This document shows positions 36,205 through 44,073 of a stretch of DNA of 64,000 bases, piece after piece (position 1 is the stretch's first letter; every line of letters starts with the position of its first letter). The position numbers and the translations under genes are program-made. The notes beneath the pieces are model-generated. The model ran no database searches and was not told where the DNA came from. It was given only the letters and a program-made list of their open reading frames with translations. The DNA is from Clostridium neonatale (GTDB lineage: Bacteria > Bacillota > Clostridia > Clostridiales > Clostridiaceae), in assembly GCF_001458595.1 (NCBI RefSeq), contig NZ_LN890326.1, forward strand, positions 187,762 through 251,761. The letters run 5' to 3'.

Positions 36205-38361
36205 CTAAACTTCACTAAACCGTTGTTGCTGCTCCTGTGGCTCTTCATCTTTCAACTCTATTGAGTCATCTTCTTCAATACTAAAATTCATTGGAGGAAC
36301 ACACCACCATTTTTTTGACCCTTTATATCCTTTTACTCTGAATGTTCTATTATCCTTTGGTGGTATTGCACCAAACTTAACTAATGATGTTCTTGTTTCA
36401 GCATTCATCTTGAGATCTAGCTCATTACATATATCAGATAATGTTTTATATATCCAATATTCTTGAGGTGCTGACCAATTATACATATCCATTATTTTAA
36501 TATCTGATTCTGTCTTTGCTTCAAAATTAGAGTTTATTATATATAGCTCCTTTTCTTCTTCCTTGCTTAGCCAATGGGGTTCTTTATTATCTCTTAATAA
36601 ATGCATTACTTCGCCCCATAACTGATTGATATCAATATTATGATTAACTATCATTGACTCAACTTGTATACACCAATAACGTCTATTCCCTGTATTATCC
36701 TCTAAAAACTCTTCATTGTTAATTGTCGCGTAAAATGATGTAGTACGTGGGTATTCTTCTAAATTTACTCCATATGGTCGCCTATATCGGTCTTTTGTTC
36801 TTGTAAAAAACATCTTCAGCATATCAACTGTATCTTTTTTTAAACTGGTTTTTAGTTCTCCCAGTTCTACAATCAAAGCTGATGTAACGTCGACAACATC
36901 ATCAACTTTTTTCGGATTAATAAATTTATCTGTATCAATCCAATGTAAATTAGGTAATAATGTTTTTATCCACCGTGTTTTTCCTATACCTTGCTTACCT
37001 TGAATTACAAGTACACCATTTGTATTTTGTGTACCATCATTAAACGCTATATTCGTAGTACCAATCAGCCATTTTCTTAATAATAATTCTTTGAAACTAT
37101 CGTTATAACTATCCGGAGTAATTATTGTATCAGCAAGCTCTTTTATATATCCTTCTTTGTGATTCCAATTTTTGTAGCATTCTTCAAAATACTCTTTGGC
37201 CGGATTATATGAATTTTCTTGAGATACTCTAAATATAAAACTTTGAATGTCTTTTCTTGATATAGAAGTAAAGTACTTATTCAAACATAATTGATACAAA
37301 TCTTCAAAACAGGCTTCGCTTTTATCCGATAATGAAAACATATCGCCTTTAAATTCAACCTTTTTTGATAATTCATTATACTTAATGGATATATTGTTAA
37401 GTTCACATATACGTTTGAAATTTCCCCATACCTTTTTTGGCGTTCCTTTGCTATTAACATATTTGAAATTCTTATTTTTTATATAATCCCATTTATCGCT
37501 AAGTGCTGCTTTAAAATGCTCTAATGTTTTACCACTTTGAAACCAATCAGTAATATCTTTATTGTCCCCTAGCTCCTTCAAGCCTTTTGGATAAATAACA
37601 TTAAATTCTTTTACATAATCTTTCATTTTGTAGAATAAATCATCTTTGTATTTTTCCCCGGCCTCTCCGGTATCCGGAATTATATAAACAATTGAATCTT
37701 GAAATATACTATAATTAAAATCAGTAACCCCTTTGAATGATGTTGCTATATATCTCATGTATCGGAGTGTTTCACAGTCTTTTTCTCCTTCACATATAAA
37801 TATAGCTTTATCTTTTTTTAATCCTTCTAATAGCCTATAATAGTTATATGGTAATTCTTTGTTTGGACCACGTCCTGGAACGATTTTATTATTTTTGTTA
37901 ATGTGTAAATATCTGCTTTCACTAACATTTTTACTATTTTTGAACTTGATTTTAAAATATACAGGATTGTTTTGCTGATCCACAAATATATATGTTTTTA
38001 TATAGTTTAATAATTTCCCGTCATTGTCTTTAAATCCAATATTTTTAACAGATAGCTCTACCTTATCCAATAAGGATAAATAAGTTCTGTATTCCTTGCT
38101 TACTTCTAAATTTAAGTATTTACAAGCCTCATTATATGTCATATGCTTATATTCTTTTATAAAATCAATAATATCACCCTTACGGCCACAACCGTAACAA
38201 TAATATCTCCATTTATCATTGTATTTCTTTACTGAAAAGGACGCCGTTTTTTCATTATGAAACGGGCAGCATATTGAATTATTTCTATTAAATTTTTGAC
38301 CTGTTTCAGATTCAATTAAATCTTTTAAATTGATATTTGATATTTCTTCTTTTGAACTCAA
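36205..38361 (-). CDS. primase-helicase: CHC2 zinc finger, Toprim and VirE-type helicase
   Basis: 718 residues. The N-terminal CHC2 zinc finger is visible in SICCPFHNEKTASFSVKKYN and RYYCYGCGRKGDIIDF (about 29-67). A Toprim-like segment follows (KAIFICEGEKDCETLRYM and IVYIIPDTGEAGEKY, about 185-235). The C-terminal VirE/superfamily 3-like ATPase has Walker A VIQGKQGIGKTRWIK (about 450-464), Walker B-like SALIVELGEL and FYATINNEEFLEDNTGNRRY. This is the replication protein of the element: it should open the origin and prime synthesis. The patterned DNA at 40.9-41.4 kb is a candidate target. Confidence 0.92.
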   Translation of the reverse strand: MSSKEEISNINLKDLIESETGQKFNRNNSICCPFHNEKTASFSVKKYNDKWRYYCYGCGRKGDIIDFIKEYKHMTYNEACKYLNLEVSKEYRTYLSLLDKVELSVKNIGFKDNDGKLLNYIKTYIFVDQQNNPVYFKIKFKNSKNVSESRYLHINKNNKIVPGRGPNKELPYNYYRLLEGLKKDKAIFICEGEKDCETLRYMRYIATSFKGVTDFNYSIFQDSIVYIIPDTGEAGEKYKDDLFYKMKDYVKEFNVIYPKGLKELGDNKDITDWFQSGKTLEHFKAALSDKWDYIKNKNFKYVNSKGTPKKVWGNFKRICELNNISIKYNELSKKVEFKGDMFSLSDKSEACFEDLYQLCLNKYFTSISRKDIQSFIFRVSQENSYNPAKEYFEECYKNWNHKEGYIKELADTIITPDSYNDSFKELLLRKWLIGTTNIAFNDGTQNTNGVLVIQGKQGIGKTRWIKTLLPNLHWIDTDKFINPKKVDDVVDVTSALIVELGELKTSLKKDTVDMLKMFFTRTKDRYRRPYGVNLEEYPRTTSFYATINNEEFLEDNTGNRRYWCIQVESMIVNHNIDINQLWGEVMHLLRDNKEPHWLSKEEEKELYIINSNFEAKTESDIKIMDMYNWSAPQEYWIYKTLSDICNELDLKMNAETRTSLVKFGAIPPKDNRTFRVKGYKGSKKWWCVPPMNFSIEEDDSIELKDEEPQEQQQRFSEV

Positions 38362-38483
38362 ATTCTCACCTACTTTAACTAAGGTTTAATATACTCAAAC
38401 CTTCCAGTAATATAGGTTTGTTGCATTTTCTGCATAAATATATATTATTGGTCATTAATTTCACATACATATGATCCCTCGCT

Positions 38484-38699
38484 TTATCTTTTATTTGTCA
38501 TATTATCTATCCACTCCTGGAGCTTATCGGCATTAATGAACCATCTGACTCCAATTCTAAAAGCCGGAAAAGTATCATCATTTGCTAAAATATCATATAT
38601 CGTATTTTTGCTAAATCCAAGAATCTCCCTTGCCTCTTCCGGTGTTAATATCAATTTCTTTAATTCTTCCTTTACTTCTTCTCTTGCTATTTCTGACAT
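38484..38699 (-). CDS. excisionase-family helix-turn-helix protein
   Basis: 71 residues from ATG 38699 (MSEIAREEVKEELKK) behind AAAGGAG. The motif LTPEEAREILGFSKNTIYDI followed by AFRIGVRWFINADKLQEWID is the MerR-like winged HTH of AlpA/Xis-type proteins. In phages and satellites such proteins bend att DNA for excision or activate element genes. It lies just before the primase-helicase gene, as in many satellites. Confidence 0.85.
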   Translation of the reverse strand: MSEIAREEVKEELKKLILTPEEAREILGFSKNTIYDILANDDTFPAFRIGVRWFINADKLQEWIDNMTNKR

Positions 38700-38865
38700 A
38701 TAGCTTTCTCCTTTCAATTTTTTATTTATATCGTTGTAATGCATCTCATACCGAGTGTGATTTTTTATGCCTTTAACTCTGAATTGTCATAATTAGAATT
38801 TTATAGATGTGAGATTTTAGATAAATTATTAGGTTTTCGTCATTTTTGACAATATTAATTGATTT

Positions 38866-39549
38866 TCATATTTGTTTTATAAGTTCCTTACAATCTTGAT
38901 AGATATTTTTATATTCAATCCCTTGTGATATCTTATATAAAATACAATTTCCTATGATCTGCTCTATTCTTTGAAGCTCATCCAAAGTTTTGGGAGCTAA
39001 TAAATTTCTATCTGATATATTCAGTTTTCCATTAATCATTTTAGTAAATATCGTATAGTATCTATTGGAATGTTTACTCCCATGTTCTCTAGCATAATCA
39101 ATAAATGTCTTTAATATATCGGTAAAGCTCTTTCTTACTTCCTTTGCTTCTGCCCTCATATGCTGCCAATAAGAAGTATGAGTTTCCATCAATACATTCT
39201 TCATATCATAGAACTGTTTTACTAGATTTAATTTGAACTCTCTTACAACATCATTATTTTCTAGTAATGTTATTAGATAAGTCGCTTGTGGTTCATTAAG
39301 TAAATATATTTTTGTCTTTCTTCCTTTTACTTCTGTTTTATTTACGGATGTGGTATCCATAAAACAATTATTTCCATCTGATGATTTTAGATCAATATTA
39401 CAATATCCAATCTCACCAAAGATTTTAAAATCCTCTTCAAAATCCCTAATCTTTCGAGTTATACTATGATGTTCATAGCCTGTCCCTTCTGCAATAATTA
39501 GACTATTTGTAAATACATCATCATTTTTAACCATTACTAAGCTATCCAC
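38866..39549 (-). CDS. Rha-family phage regulatory protein
   Basis: About 227 residues. The N-terminal pRha domain shows SLVMVKNDDVFTNSLIIAEG, HHSITRKIRDFEEDF and YLLNEPQATYLITLLENND. The C-terminal part is helical. Rha proteins interfere with phage development when host IHF is missing, and are common next to phage repressors as antirepressor-like factors. I prefer GTG 39549 (MDSLVMVKN) because GGAGG lies seven bases upstream; the ATG at 39576 would place that site inside the gene. Confidence 0.85.
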   Translation of the reverse strand: MDSLVMVKNDDVFTNSLIIAEGTGYEHHSITRKIRDFEEDFKIFGEIGYCNIDLKSSDGNNCFMDTTSVNKTEVKGRKTKIYLLNEPQATYLITLLENNDVVREFKLNLVKQFYDMKNVLMETHTSYWQHMRAEAKEVRKSFTDILKTFIDYAREHGSKHSNRYYTIFTKMINGKLNISDRNLLAPKTLDELQRIEQIIGNCILYKISQGIEYKNIYQDCKELIKQI

Positions 39550-39591
39550 AATAACACCTCCCTCATTCATACTCAATCATTATTATCCAAA

Positions 39592-39792
39592 TTATTCTTC
39601 ATCATCTGAGAAGAATAGCTCCGGCACTGTTGTATCAAGTGCTTTTGCTAATTTTCTTAATACTGCTACTGGTGTATTTTCTATTCCATTTCTTTCAATA
39701 TTAGAAATAGTTACTCTGCCAACTCCTGATTTTTGGGAAAGTTTTTCTTGAGTCAAATTTTTTTTCACTCTTTTTAATTTTAGAGCCAACAT
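39592..39792 (-). CDS. XRE-family regulator (Cro-like), leftward
   Basis: 66 residues: a single lambda-repressor-type HTH (LALKLKRVKKNLTQEKLSQK then SGVGRVTISNIERNG) and an acidic tail (PELFFSDDEE). It is first in the leftward operon and divergent from the 189-residue XRE repressor, the layout of a lysogeny switch. ATG 39792 is chosen; GTG 39804 is also in frame, and the GGAA before them does not decide clearly. Its promoter and the shared operators are visible upstream. Confidence 0.88.
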   Translation of the reverse strand: MLALKLKRVKKNLTQEKLSQKSGVGRVTISNIERNGIENTPVAVLRKLAKALDTTVPELFFSDDEE

Positions 39793-39831
39793 GTTTATAT
39801 ACACTTCCTTTTTAAAGTTTATCTTCGTTTT

Positions 39832-39849
39832 TGTTCAGAGTATTGAACA
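39832..39849. promoter_or_regulatory. operator O1 of the XRE switch
   Basis: TGTTCA-N6-TGAACA, perfect 6-bp arms, just downstream of the leftward start site. A near copy (O2) lies at 39919-39936. A protein bound here would block the leftward operon. Confidence 0.65.
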
Positions 39850-39862
39850 TTTACGCACTTTT

Positions 39863-39891
39863 ATATTACACCTGCTTTTGTATTTATGCAA
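39863..39891 (-). promoter_or_regulatory. leftward promoter of the element operon
   Basis: On the minus strand TTGCAT (39886-39891) and TAATAT (39863-39868) are separated by exactly 17 bases. It should drive the XRE-Rha-xis-primase genes. Confidence 0.6.
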
Positions 39892-39909
39892 TACTTTTTT
39901 TAATATTTA

Positions 39910-39938
39910 TTGTATTTTTGTTCAATGCACTGTACAAT
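39910..39938 (+). promoter_or_regulatory. rightward promoter of the repressor
   Basis: TTGTAT (39910-39915) and TACAAT (39933-39938) are separated by exactly 17 bases. The spacer and -10 are covered by operator O2, so the repressor gene is probably autoregulated or repressed by the Cro-like protein. Confidence 0.6.
39919..39936. promoter_or_regulatory. operator O2 of the XRE switch
   Basis: TGTTCA-N6-TGTACA matches O1 (39832-39849) in 11 of 12 arm positions, with the same spacer length. It overlaps the rightward promoter. Confidence 0.6.
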
Positions 39939-39956
39939 TAGTATAGAGGTGATGAC

Positions 39957-40526
39957 ATGATACGATGTAATTTATCCGTGCTTTTAGCTGAACGAAATTT
40001 GAAAATATCAAAAGTATCAGAAGAAACAAAATTATCAAGGACAACATTAACAGCCCTTGTAAGTAATGTAAGCAAAGGAATTCAATTTGATACCATTAAT
40101 ACATTATGCTGCTATTTAAAAGTAACGCCTGAAAAATTAATCTCATATATTCCTGTAGATATAATAATTACTCGAGCCAATCTAAATGGAGAGATATTAC
40201 AGATAGATTTAGATATTATAAAAAATATGAAGACTTACAAGTGCGAATTAACAGGCTATTGCTACACTTCATATAATGATGATAATGAAATAAAATCTTT
40301 AGATATAGAAATTCTACTTTATGATGATGAATCGAATTCCGACGATGAAGAACTAATCGAAAACAATAAAGTACTAATAAACACTTTTACTAAACTTCCA
40401 GTGCCTTTTAGAAATGATATACGAAAAGAAATTCTAAAATATATGGGACGTACTTTTAGATGGGCATTAGCAGAAGATTGCACTATGCACTTTACTTGGG
40501 ACAATAAATTAATTGATGTTGAATAA
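39957..40526 (+). CDS. XRE-family repressor of the element, rightward
   Basis: 189 residues. The N-terminal HTH is NLSVLLAERNLKISKVSEET followed by KLSRTTLTALVSNVSKG; the C-terminal part (about 65-189) is unassigned, with an acidic linker (DDESNSDDEELIENN) and FRNDIRKEILKYMGR. No Ser-Lys autoproteolysis pair is obvious, so it is not a clear LexA/CI-type cleavable repressor. It starts at ATG 39957 behind GAGGTGATG and is divergent from the Cro-like gene. It is the likely master repressor of the element. Confidence 0.82.
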   Translation: MIRCNLSVLLAERNLKISKVSEETKLSRTTLTALVSNVSKGIQFDTINTLCCYLKVTPEKLISYIPVDIIITRANLNGEILQIDLDIIKNMKTYKCELTGYCYTSYNDDNEIKSLDIEILLYDDESNSDDEELIENNKVLINTFTKLPVPFRNDIRKEILKYMGRTFRWALAEDCTMHFTWDNKLIDVE

Positions 40527-40617
40527 TCAATCATGCACCAATAATATATAGATAAAAAATTCTGCGATATATTAGAACTTGAATTTTATAAATTAAATAA
40601 ATAACTGCAGTTCCATG

Positions 40618-40645
40618 ATCCTTTACCTATGTAAGGGATTTTTTC
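40618..40645 (+). terminator. terminator of the repressor gene
   Basis: ATCCTTTAC and GTAAGGGAT (one G-U pair) enclose a 4-base loop, followed by six T. It is about 90 bp after the repressor stop. Confidence 0.75.
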
Positions 40646-40724
40646 TTTGCCATTACAGATAGGAAATCACACTTTGAATCAGATTCATACTATTTCAGTA
40701 ATTTAGAATTGACTTTTAGATGTA

Positions 40725-40799
40725 TTTTAATGAATTTTTAACCCAAAAACATAAGTTTTTTTGTTTTTTTGATGTAAAAACACTAAAAATTCATTAAAA
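40725..40799. repeat. 16-bp inverted repeat with 43-base T-rich loop
   Basis: TTTTAATGAATTTTTA (40725-40740) and its exact complement (40784-40799) flank an AT-only-like loop with a T7 tract. It lies directly left of the tandem repeat array and may be part of a replication origin. Confidence 0.6.
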
Positions 40800-40890
40800 T
40801 TTGCACAAAAAACATAAAAAATGATAGCCAATAAGGATAAAATTATATAGGTTTTAGGCTGATATTATCCAGTTTTTAGGATTTCAGTGC

Positions 40891-41356
40891 ATTTTGTGTC
40901 CCTACTTTGTGACCCTACATAAAACACTTAAAAGCCCTATATTTTGAGGGTTTGAGAGGTTGTGACCGTGACCTTAAAAAATTTTTTCTACGAGCGTATA
41001 TATGTATATATACTATACTACCTATTATATTAAATATTATTATTATATATATAAAATAACAAGGTCACATATATAGCCTAAAACCTTATGTAATGGGAGT
41101 TTAAGGGTGTGACCTTACAAGTCCACATAAATACACAAAAGTCACATTTATAAAATATATACTAATATATTTATTTTATTATATATATAGTAACAAGGTA
41201 ACATATATAGATATAAGTCTTATATATTGAGGGTTTAGAGGGGTGACCTTATAAAGCAACATTAAGGTTACAAGGTGACATTTATAAAATATATTAGGTT
41301 TAGGAGCCAACCAAAATTTTTTGGAGGGGTTACAAAGTAACATTTTATAAATTACG
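40891..41356. repeat. imperfect ~130-bp tandem repeats, candidate replication origin
   Basis: Three to four diverged units recur. Each has AAGGTCACATATATAG-like blocks (41061, 41195), a GGGTTTAGAGGGGTGACCTTA-like block (40947, 41097, 41230; shown shortened) and ACATTTATAAAATATAT (41144, 41279). GTGACC and GGTCAC words occur repeatedly in both orientations. The region has no plausible gene and very AT-rich spacers. It lies beside the repressor in an element with its own primase-helicase, so a replication origin is the leading guess. Confidence 0.55.
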
Positions 41357-41860
41357 GATTTTAGATCATGATATTCTTTTCCCTTTACTGGCATTTGTAA
41401 GAAGAAGGTTTTATATTTCCAATAGCTTTAAAATGCTCTCACAATGATTTTAGAGTCAATGTAATTAAACATACGTTGAATTATTTAAATCTTCTCTATG
41501 GCTTTAATTTCAAAGCAGAATAAAGGAATAAAACATATATTCTTCATCATAAAGAAAAATATTCTTGCTGCATAAAAATAAGAGTATCTACTTTTTAGTA
41601 AATACCCTTTTAAATATAGATCATTAAGCTATTTTATATATTGGTTTCATGAAGAAGTTAATTTATAAAACTTATGCTGCAGCATATTAATAATTCCAAT
41701 CGCTTGGAGATTTGGTCAAAATTTAATCCAGGTAAGAATAATTTACCGAGCTTATTTTATGTTAGTCCGAAAAACGGACTATGTTGTTCTAATGTAGGAA
41801 TTTCATACTTTTACTATATTCACAAATTCATATATGAATAGCACTAGGAATATAATAAAA
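41357..41860. other. non-coding stretch
   Basis: No supportable gene. Two small stems are present: AGTCCG/CGGACT at 41764-41780 and an imperfect one near 41585-41610 (AGAGTATCTACT against AGTAAATACCCT). Otherwise nothing recognised. Confidence 0.4.
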
Positions 41861-41884
41861 CCCACTAAGATAATACCTAGTGGG
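41861..41884 (-). terminator. terminator of the distal leftward operon
   Basis: CCCACTA (41861-41867) and TAGTGGG (41878-41884), followed on the minus strand by TTTTATTATATT. It probably ends the transcript of the genes at 42126-43067. Confidence 0.7.
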
Positions 41885-41931
41885 TAAATTATGTCTCATC
41901 CATTTGAGCATTGTTAAACACAAGAGGCTTG

Positions 41932-42120
41932 ATGAGCTCTTTAAATAATTTCTATTGGCTTGCACGGTTCGCACTGTTAGTAGGCGCTACAAACTCTGTT
42001 AATATTATATTATTCATTTTTACAACTTTTGTACATATATTTTGTGATCTAATAATATTTATTAGACACATTTTTAGTCACTTTTTCTTCTTTAATCTCT
42101 TTTTTGCTACTTATAGCTAA
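41932..42120 (+). CDS. possible 62-residue hydrophobic peptide
   Basis: From ATG 41932 (MSSLNNFYWLARFALLVGAT) to a very hydrophobic Phe-rich tail (SHFFFFNLFFATYS). AAGAGG lies only four bases upstream, which is short. Its 5' part has more G+C at third positions than neighbouring spacers. It overlaps antisense the leader between the terminator and the 97-residue gene. It could be a type I toxin-like or holin-like peptide, or a chance ORF. Confidence 0.25.
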   Translation: MSSLNNFYWLARFALLVGATNSVNIILFIFTTFVHIFCDLIIFIRHIFSHFFFFNLFFATYS

Positions 42121-42125
42121 TTATT

Positions 42126-42419
42126 TCAACTCACACTATGTTCGATTATTCTTTTCACTGCTCCAGTTGGTTTTATTCCATTATCTATAATATATTTTAT
42201 ATAAAGCCCCTGAATTTCTTCCATAGAATAATACTGTTTCTTTTCTATACATGGATTGTTGCAACATTTTCTGAATATTTGCCCCCAATCTTCATAATAA
42301 AACGGTATTGATTCATAGGCTAATTTATCAAATATAGATCTTTTTAATTTCCTCTTATTCTTAGCACTGCATAATTCTATTCCTAAATCCTTGAATGGTA
42401 TTATTGGACTCCATTCCAT
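42126..42419 (-). CDS. 97-residue hypothetical protein of the element
   Basis: From ATG 42419 behind TTGGAGG. The product has MEWSPIIPFKDLGIELCSAK, a basic stretch (KNKRKLKRSIFDK) and two cysteine pairs in FRKCCNNPCIEKK. No family recognised. It lies 52 bp after a small XRE gene and may form an operon with it, as regulator-effector pairs do. Confidence 0.6.
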   Translation of the reverse strand: MEWSPIIPFKDLGIELCSAKNKRKLKRSIFDKLAYESIPFYYEDWGQIFRKCCNNPCIEKKQYYSMEEIQGLYIKYIIDNGIKPTGAVKRIIEHSVS

Positions 42420-42471
42420 TTTAATCCCTCCAATATACTAATTATACTTTATTAATTGTTAATTTTTCGGC

Positions 42472-42684
42472 TTACTCTTCTTTAATTTCAGTATTATTAA
42501 GTAACTCTATTGGATCCACTTCCAGGATATCAATCATTCTTTTTAGAGTTTCTAATCTTATATTTTGATAATTGCCCTTTTCATAATTGCAGTATGTATT
42601 TTTGTTTAATTTTAATTGTTTGGCCACTTCTTCTATAGTTAAATCTTTTTTTACTCGTGCTACCTTTAATATTTTAGTATCCAT
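42472..42684 (-). CDS. XRE-family HTH regulator
   Basis: 70 residues from ATG 42684 (MDTKILKVARVKKDLTIEEV) behind AGAGGTGA. The HTH is TIEEVAKQLKLNKNTYCNYE followed by KGNYQNIRLETLKRMIDILE. It is distinct from the two switch regulators at 39.6-40.5 kb. Two ATTTC-N2-GAAAT palindromes upstream are its likely operators. It may control the 97-residue gene and the distal cargo. Confidence 0.85.
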   Translation of the reverse strand: MDTKILKVARVKKDLTIEEVAKQLKLNKNTYCNYEKGNYQNIRLETLKRMIDILEVDPIELLNNTEIKEE

Positions 42685-42794
42685 CAATTTATCACCTCTA
42701 TGATATTGTATCATATTTGTTACTATATTTTAATATAAATTATATATTATAACTACTATTATTCTATTTTAAGGTATGTTGATTACTCAAAATT

Positions 42795-42822
42795 ATTTCG
42801 AGAAATACGCATTTCCCGAAAT
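42795..42822. promoter_or_regulatory. twin palindromic operators
   Basis: ATTTCGAGAAAT (42795-42806) and ATTTCCCGAAAT (42811-42822) share arms ATTTC/GAAAT and are 16 bp apart. They lie about 110 bp upstream of the small XRE gene, in a 179-bp gap. Confidence 0.55.
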
Positions 42823-42863
42823 TTTTATTAATTTAGAGTATATTTATTACCTATATTTAATAT

Positions 42864-43067
42864 TTATTTGTTATAATTTGCAATTATTCTATTCGCTTCT
42901 TCCTCTGAAATATGTTCAAATCCATCTTCAAGTCCTATTATAGCTTCTATGGCATTATTATTTACTTTCCATGTTCTTCTTTGAGATGTCCAATCTTCCG
43001 TTACTCCGTCTCTATATCTAACTAAATAATTTCTATTACCAGGTAAAGTTGGTAATGTGGTTTCCAT
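42864..43067 (-). CDS. 67-residue hypothetical protein
   Basis: The product METTLPTLPGNRNYLVRYRD has a basic middle (DWTSQRRTWKVNNNAIEAI) and an acidic end (HISEEEANRIIANY). No family recognised. The start is uncertain: an AGAGG lies 18 bases upstream of ATG 43067, while an out-of-frame ATG with better spacing opens only a 14-codon ORF. A frameshift or sequencing error near 43067-43085 is possible. Confidence 0.5.
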   Translation of the reverse strand: METTLPTLPGNRNYLVRYRDGVTEDWTSQRRTWKVNNNAIEAIIGLEDGFEHISEEEANRIIANYNK

Positions 43068-43193
43068 CACATTTTCCCATAATATGACCTCTATATCTAA
43101 TATAAAAACAACTCTTCACAATTAGATTACTTTTTCCTATAGCATTGAATAATATTGAACTTTCTAAAAGCCTATACCAATATAGAAAACAAA

Positions 43194-43232
43194 GGGAATA
43201 CAGATAAAGTTGCAAAAACTATCTATATTCCC
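43194..43232 (-). terminator. terminator of the secreted-protein gene
   Basis: GGGAATACAGATA and TATCTATATTCCC pair with one mismatch; the minus-strand exit is T-rich (TTTGTTTTC). Confidence 0.65.
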
Positions 43233-43268
43233 AAAAAGCTTTGTAGGTTATATGTTATAGAATTTATT

Positions 43269-43745
43269 TTAAAATCCCTTGCATATCCATTTGCTTTGTG
43301 TTCCTGTTCGTTCTTTGTAATAAGAACATCTAGTACATTTACTTCCAGTCACATAAGTACGAACTTGTTCATAATCATGACCATTTGAATATTCATGTTT
43401 ACAGTTTCTTGATTTACCAGAATAGTGCCAATTACCATAAGTTGGTGAAACATTAACTAATCTACCACCACATGCACAATCGGCAGATCTTGTTTTGCTA
43501 TTTTCATGTTCTGAAAAAGGTATTCCACAACTGCATATAACACCATATTCTTCATCATATGTTATATCATCTTCAAAATATAGTCCATCAGCTTCTTCTG
43601 ATGTTATTTCGTGGCAATCATCAGAAATATTGAATTGAACGGCGTCATTTGTAGTCACATCATCAGAAGCAATAGCTGGAAGCATAAAACTACTTATTAT
43701 TCCTGTCATAGTTAATAGACATGCAATTAATTTTTTCTTATGCAT
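43269..43745 (-). CDS. secreted cysteine-rich protein, element cargo
   Basis: 158 residues. A signal peptide (KKLIACLLTMTGIISSFMLP, cleavage likely after AIA-S) precedes an acidic segment and a cysteine-rich domain with nine cysteines, in CSCG, CACGG, NCKHE, KCTRC and ICKG. The spacing suggests a zinc-binding or disulfide-rich fold. It starts at ATG 43745 behind AAAAGGTGGG. It is separated from the replication genes by its own XRE module and has its own terminator, as expected of cargo. I recognise no family; a secreted effector, inhibitor or adhesion factor is open. Confidence 0.75.
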   Translation of the reverse strand: MHKKKLIACLLTMTGIISSFMLPAIASDDVTTNDAVQFNISDDCHEITSEEADGLYFEDDITYDEEYGVICSCGIPFSEHENSKTRSADCACGGRLVNVSPTYGNWHYSGKSRNCKHEYSNGHDYEQVRTYVTGSKCTRCSYYKERTGTQSKWICKGF

Positions 43746-43778
43746 TTTTTTCCCACCTTTTAATATGTTTTTTTAATT

Positions 43779-43792
43779 GTAATACGTATTAC
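43779..43792. promoter_or_regulatory. 14-bp perfect palindrome upstream of the secreted-protein gene
   Basis: GTAATACGTATTAC is centred about 40 bp before the start codon, where a repressor could occlude the promoter or leader. The binding protein is unknown. Confidence 0.45.
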
Positions 43793-44073
43793 TAATTATA
43801 GTATATAACATTATATTTGATAAATTTGACAAAAAATGAAATGTAAGCAGTATTAATTATTTTCATTATTTTTTTTAATTCTACATATAATTTATAAAAT
43901 GTATAAATGTGTAAACTTTTATATGCTAAATAAGTTAATGTTCCAAAAATATAAATTAAAAGGGTGGGGCAACTAAATTAAATAGTTTTAATCAAATCTT
44001 ATTAGTTCTATATATTGTGAATATATCTTAAGTAAACTTTAAAATTAAATAAACAAAAGCATTACCTTTGAAT

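Noticed and set aside
41179..41394. 71-codon minus-strand frame
   Set aside because: It crosses the tandem-repeat array, has no ribosome site and no protein-like composition.
43155..43388. 77-codon plus-strand frame
   Set aside because: It overlaps the terminator and 3' end of the secreted-protein gene on the opposite strand and lacks a ribosome site.
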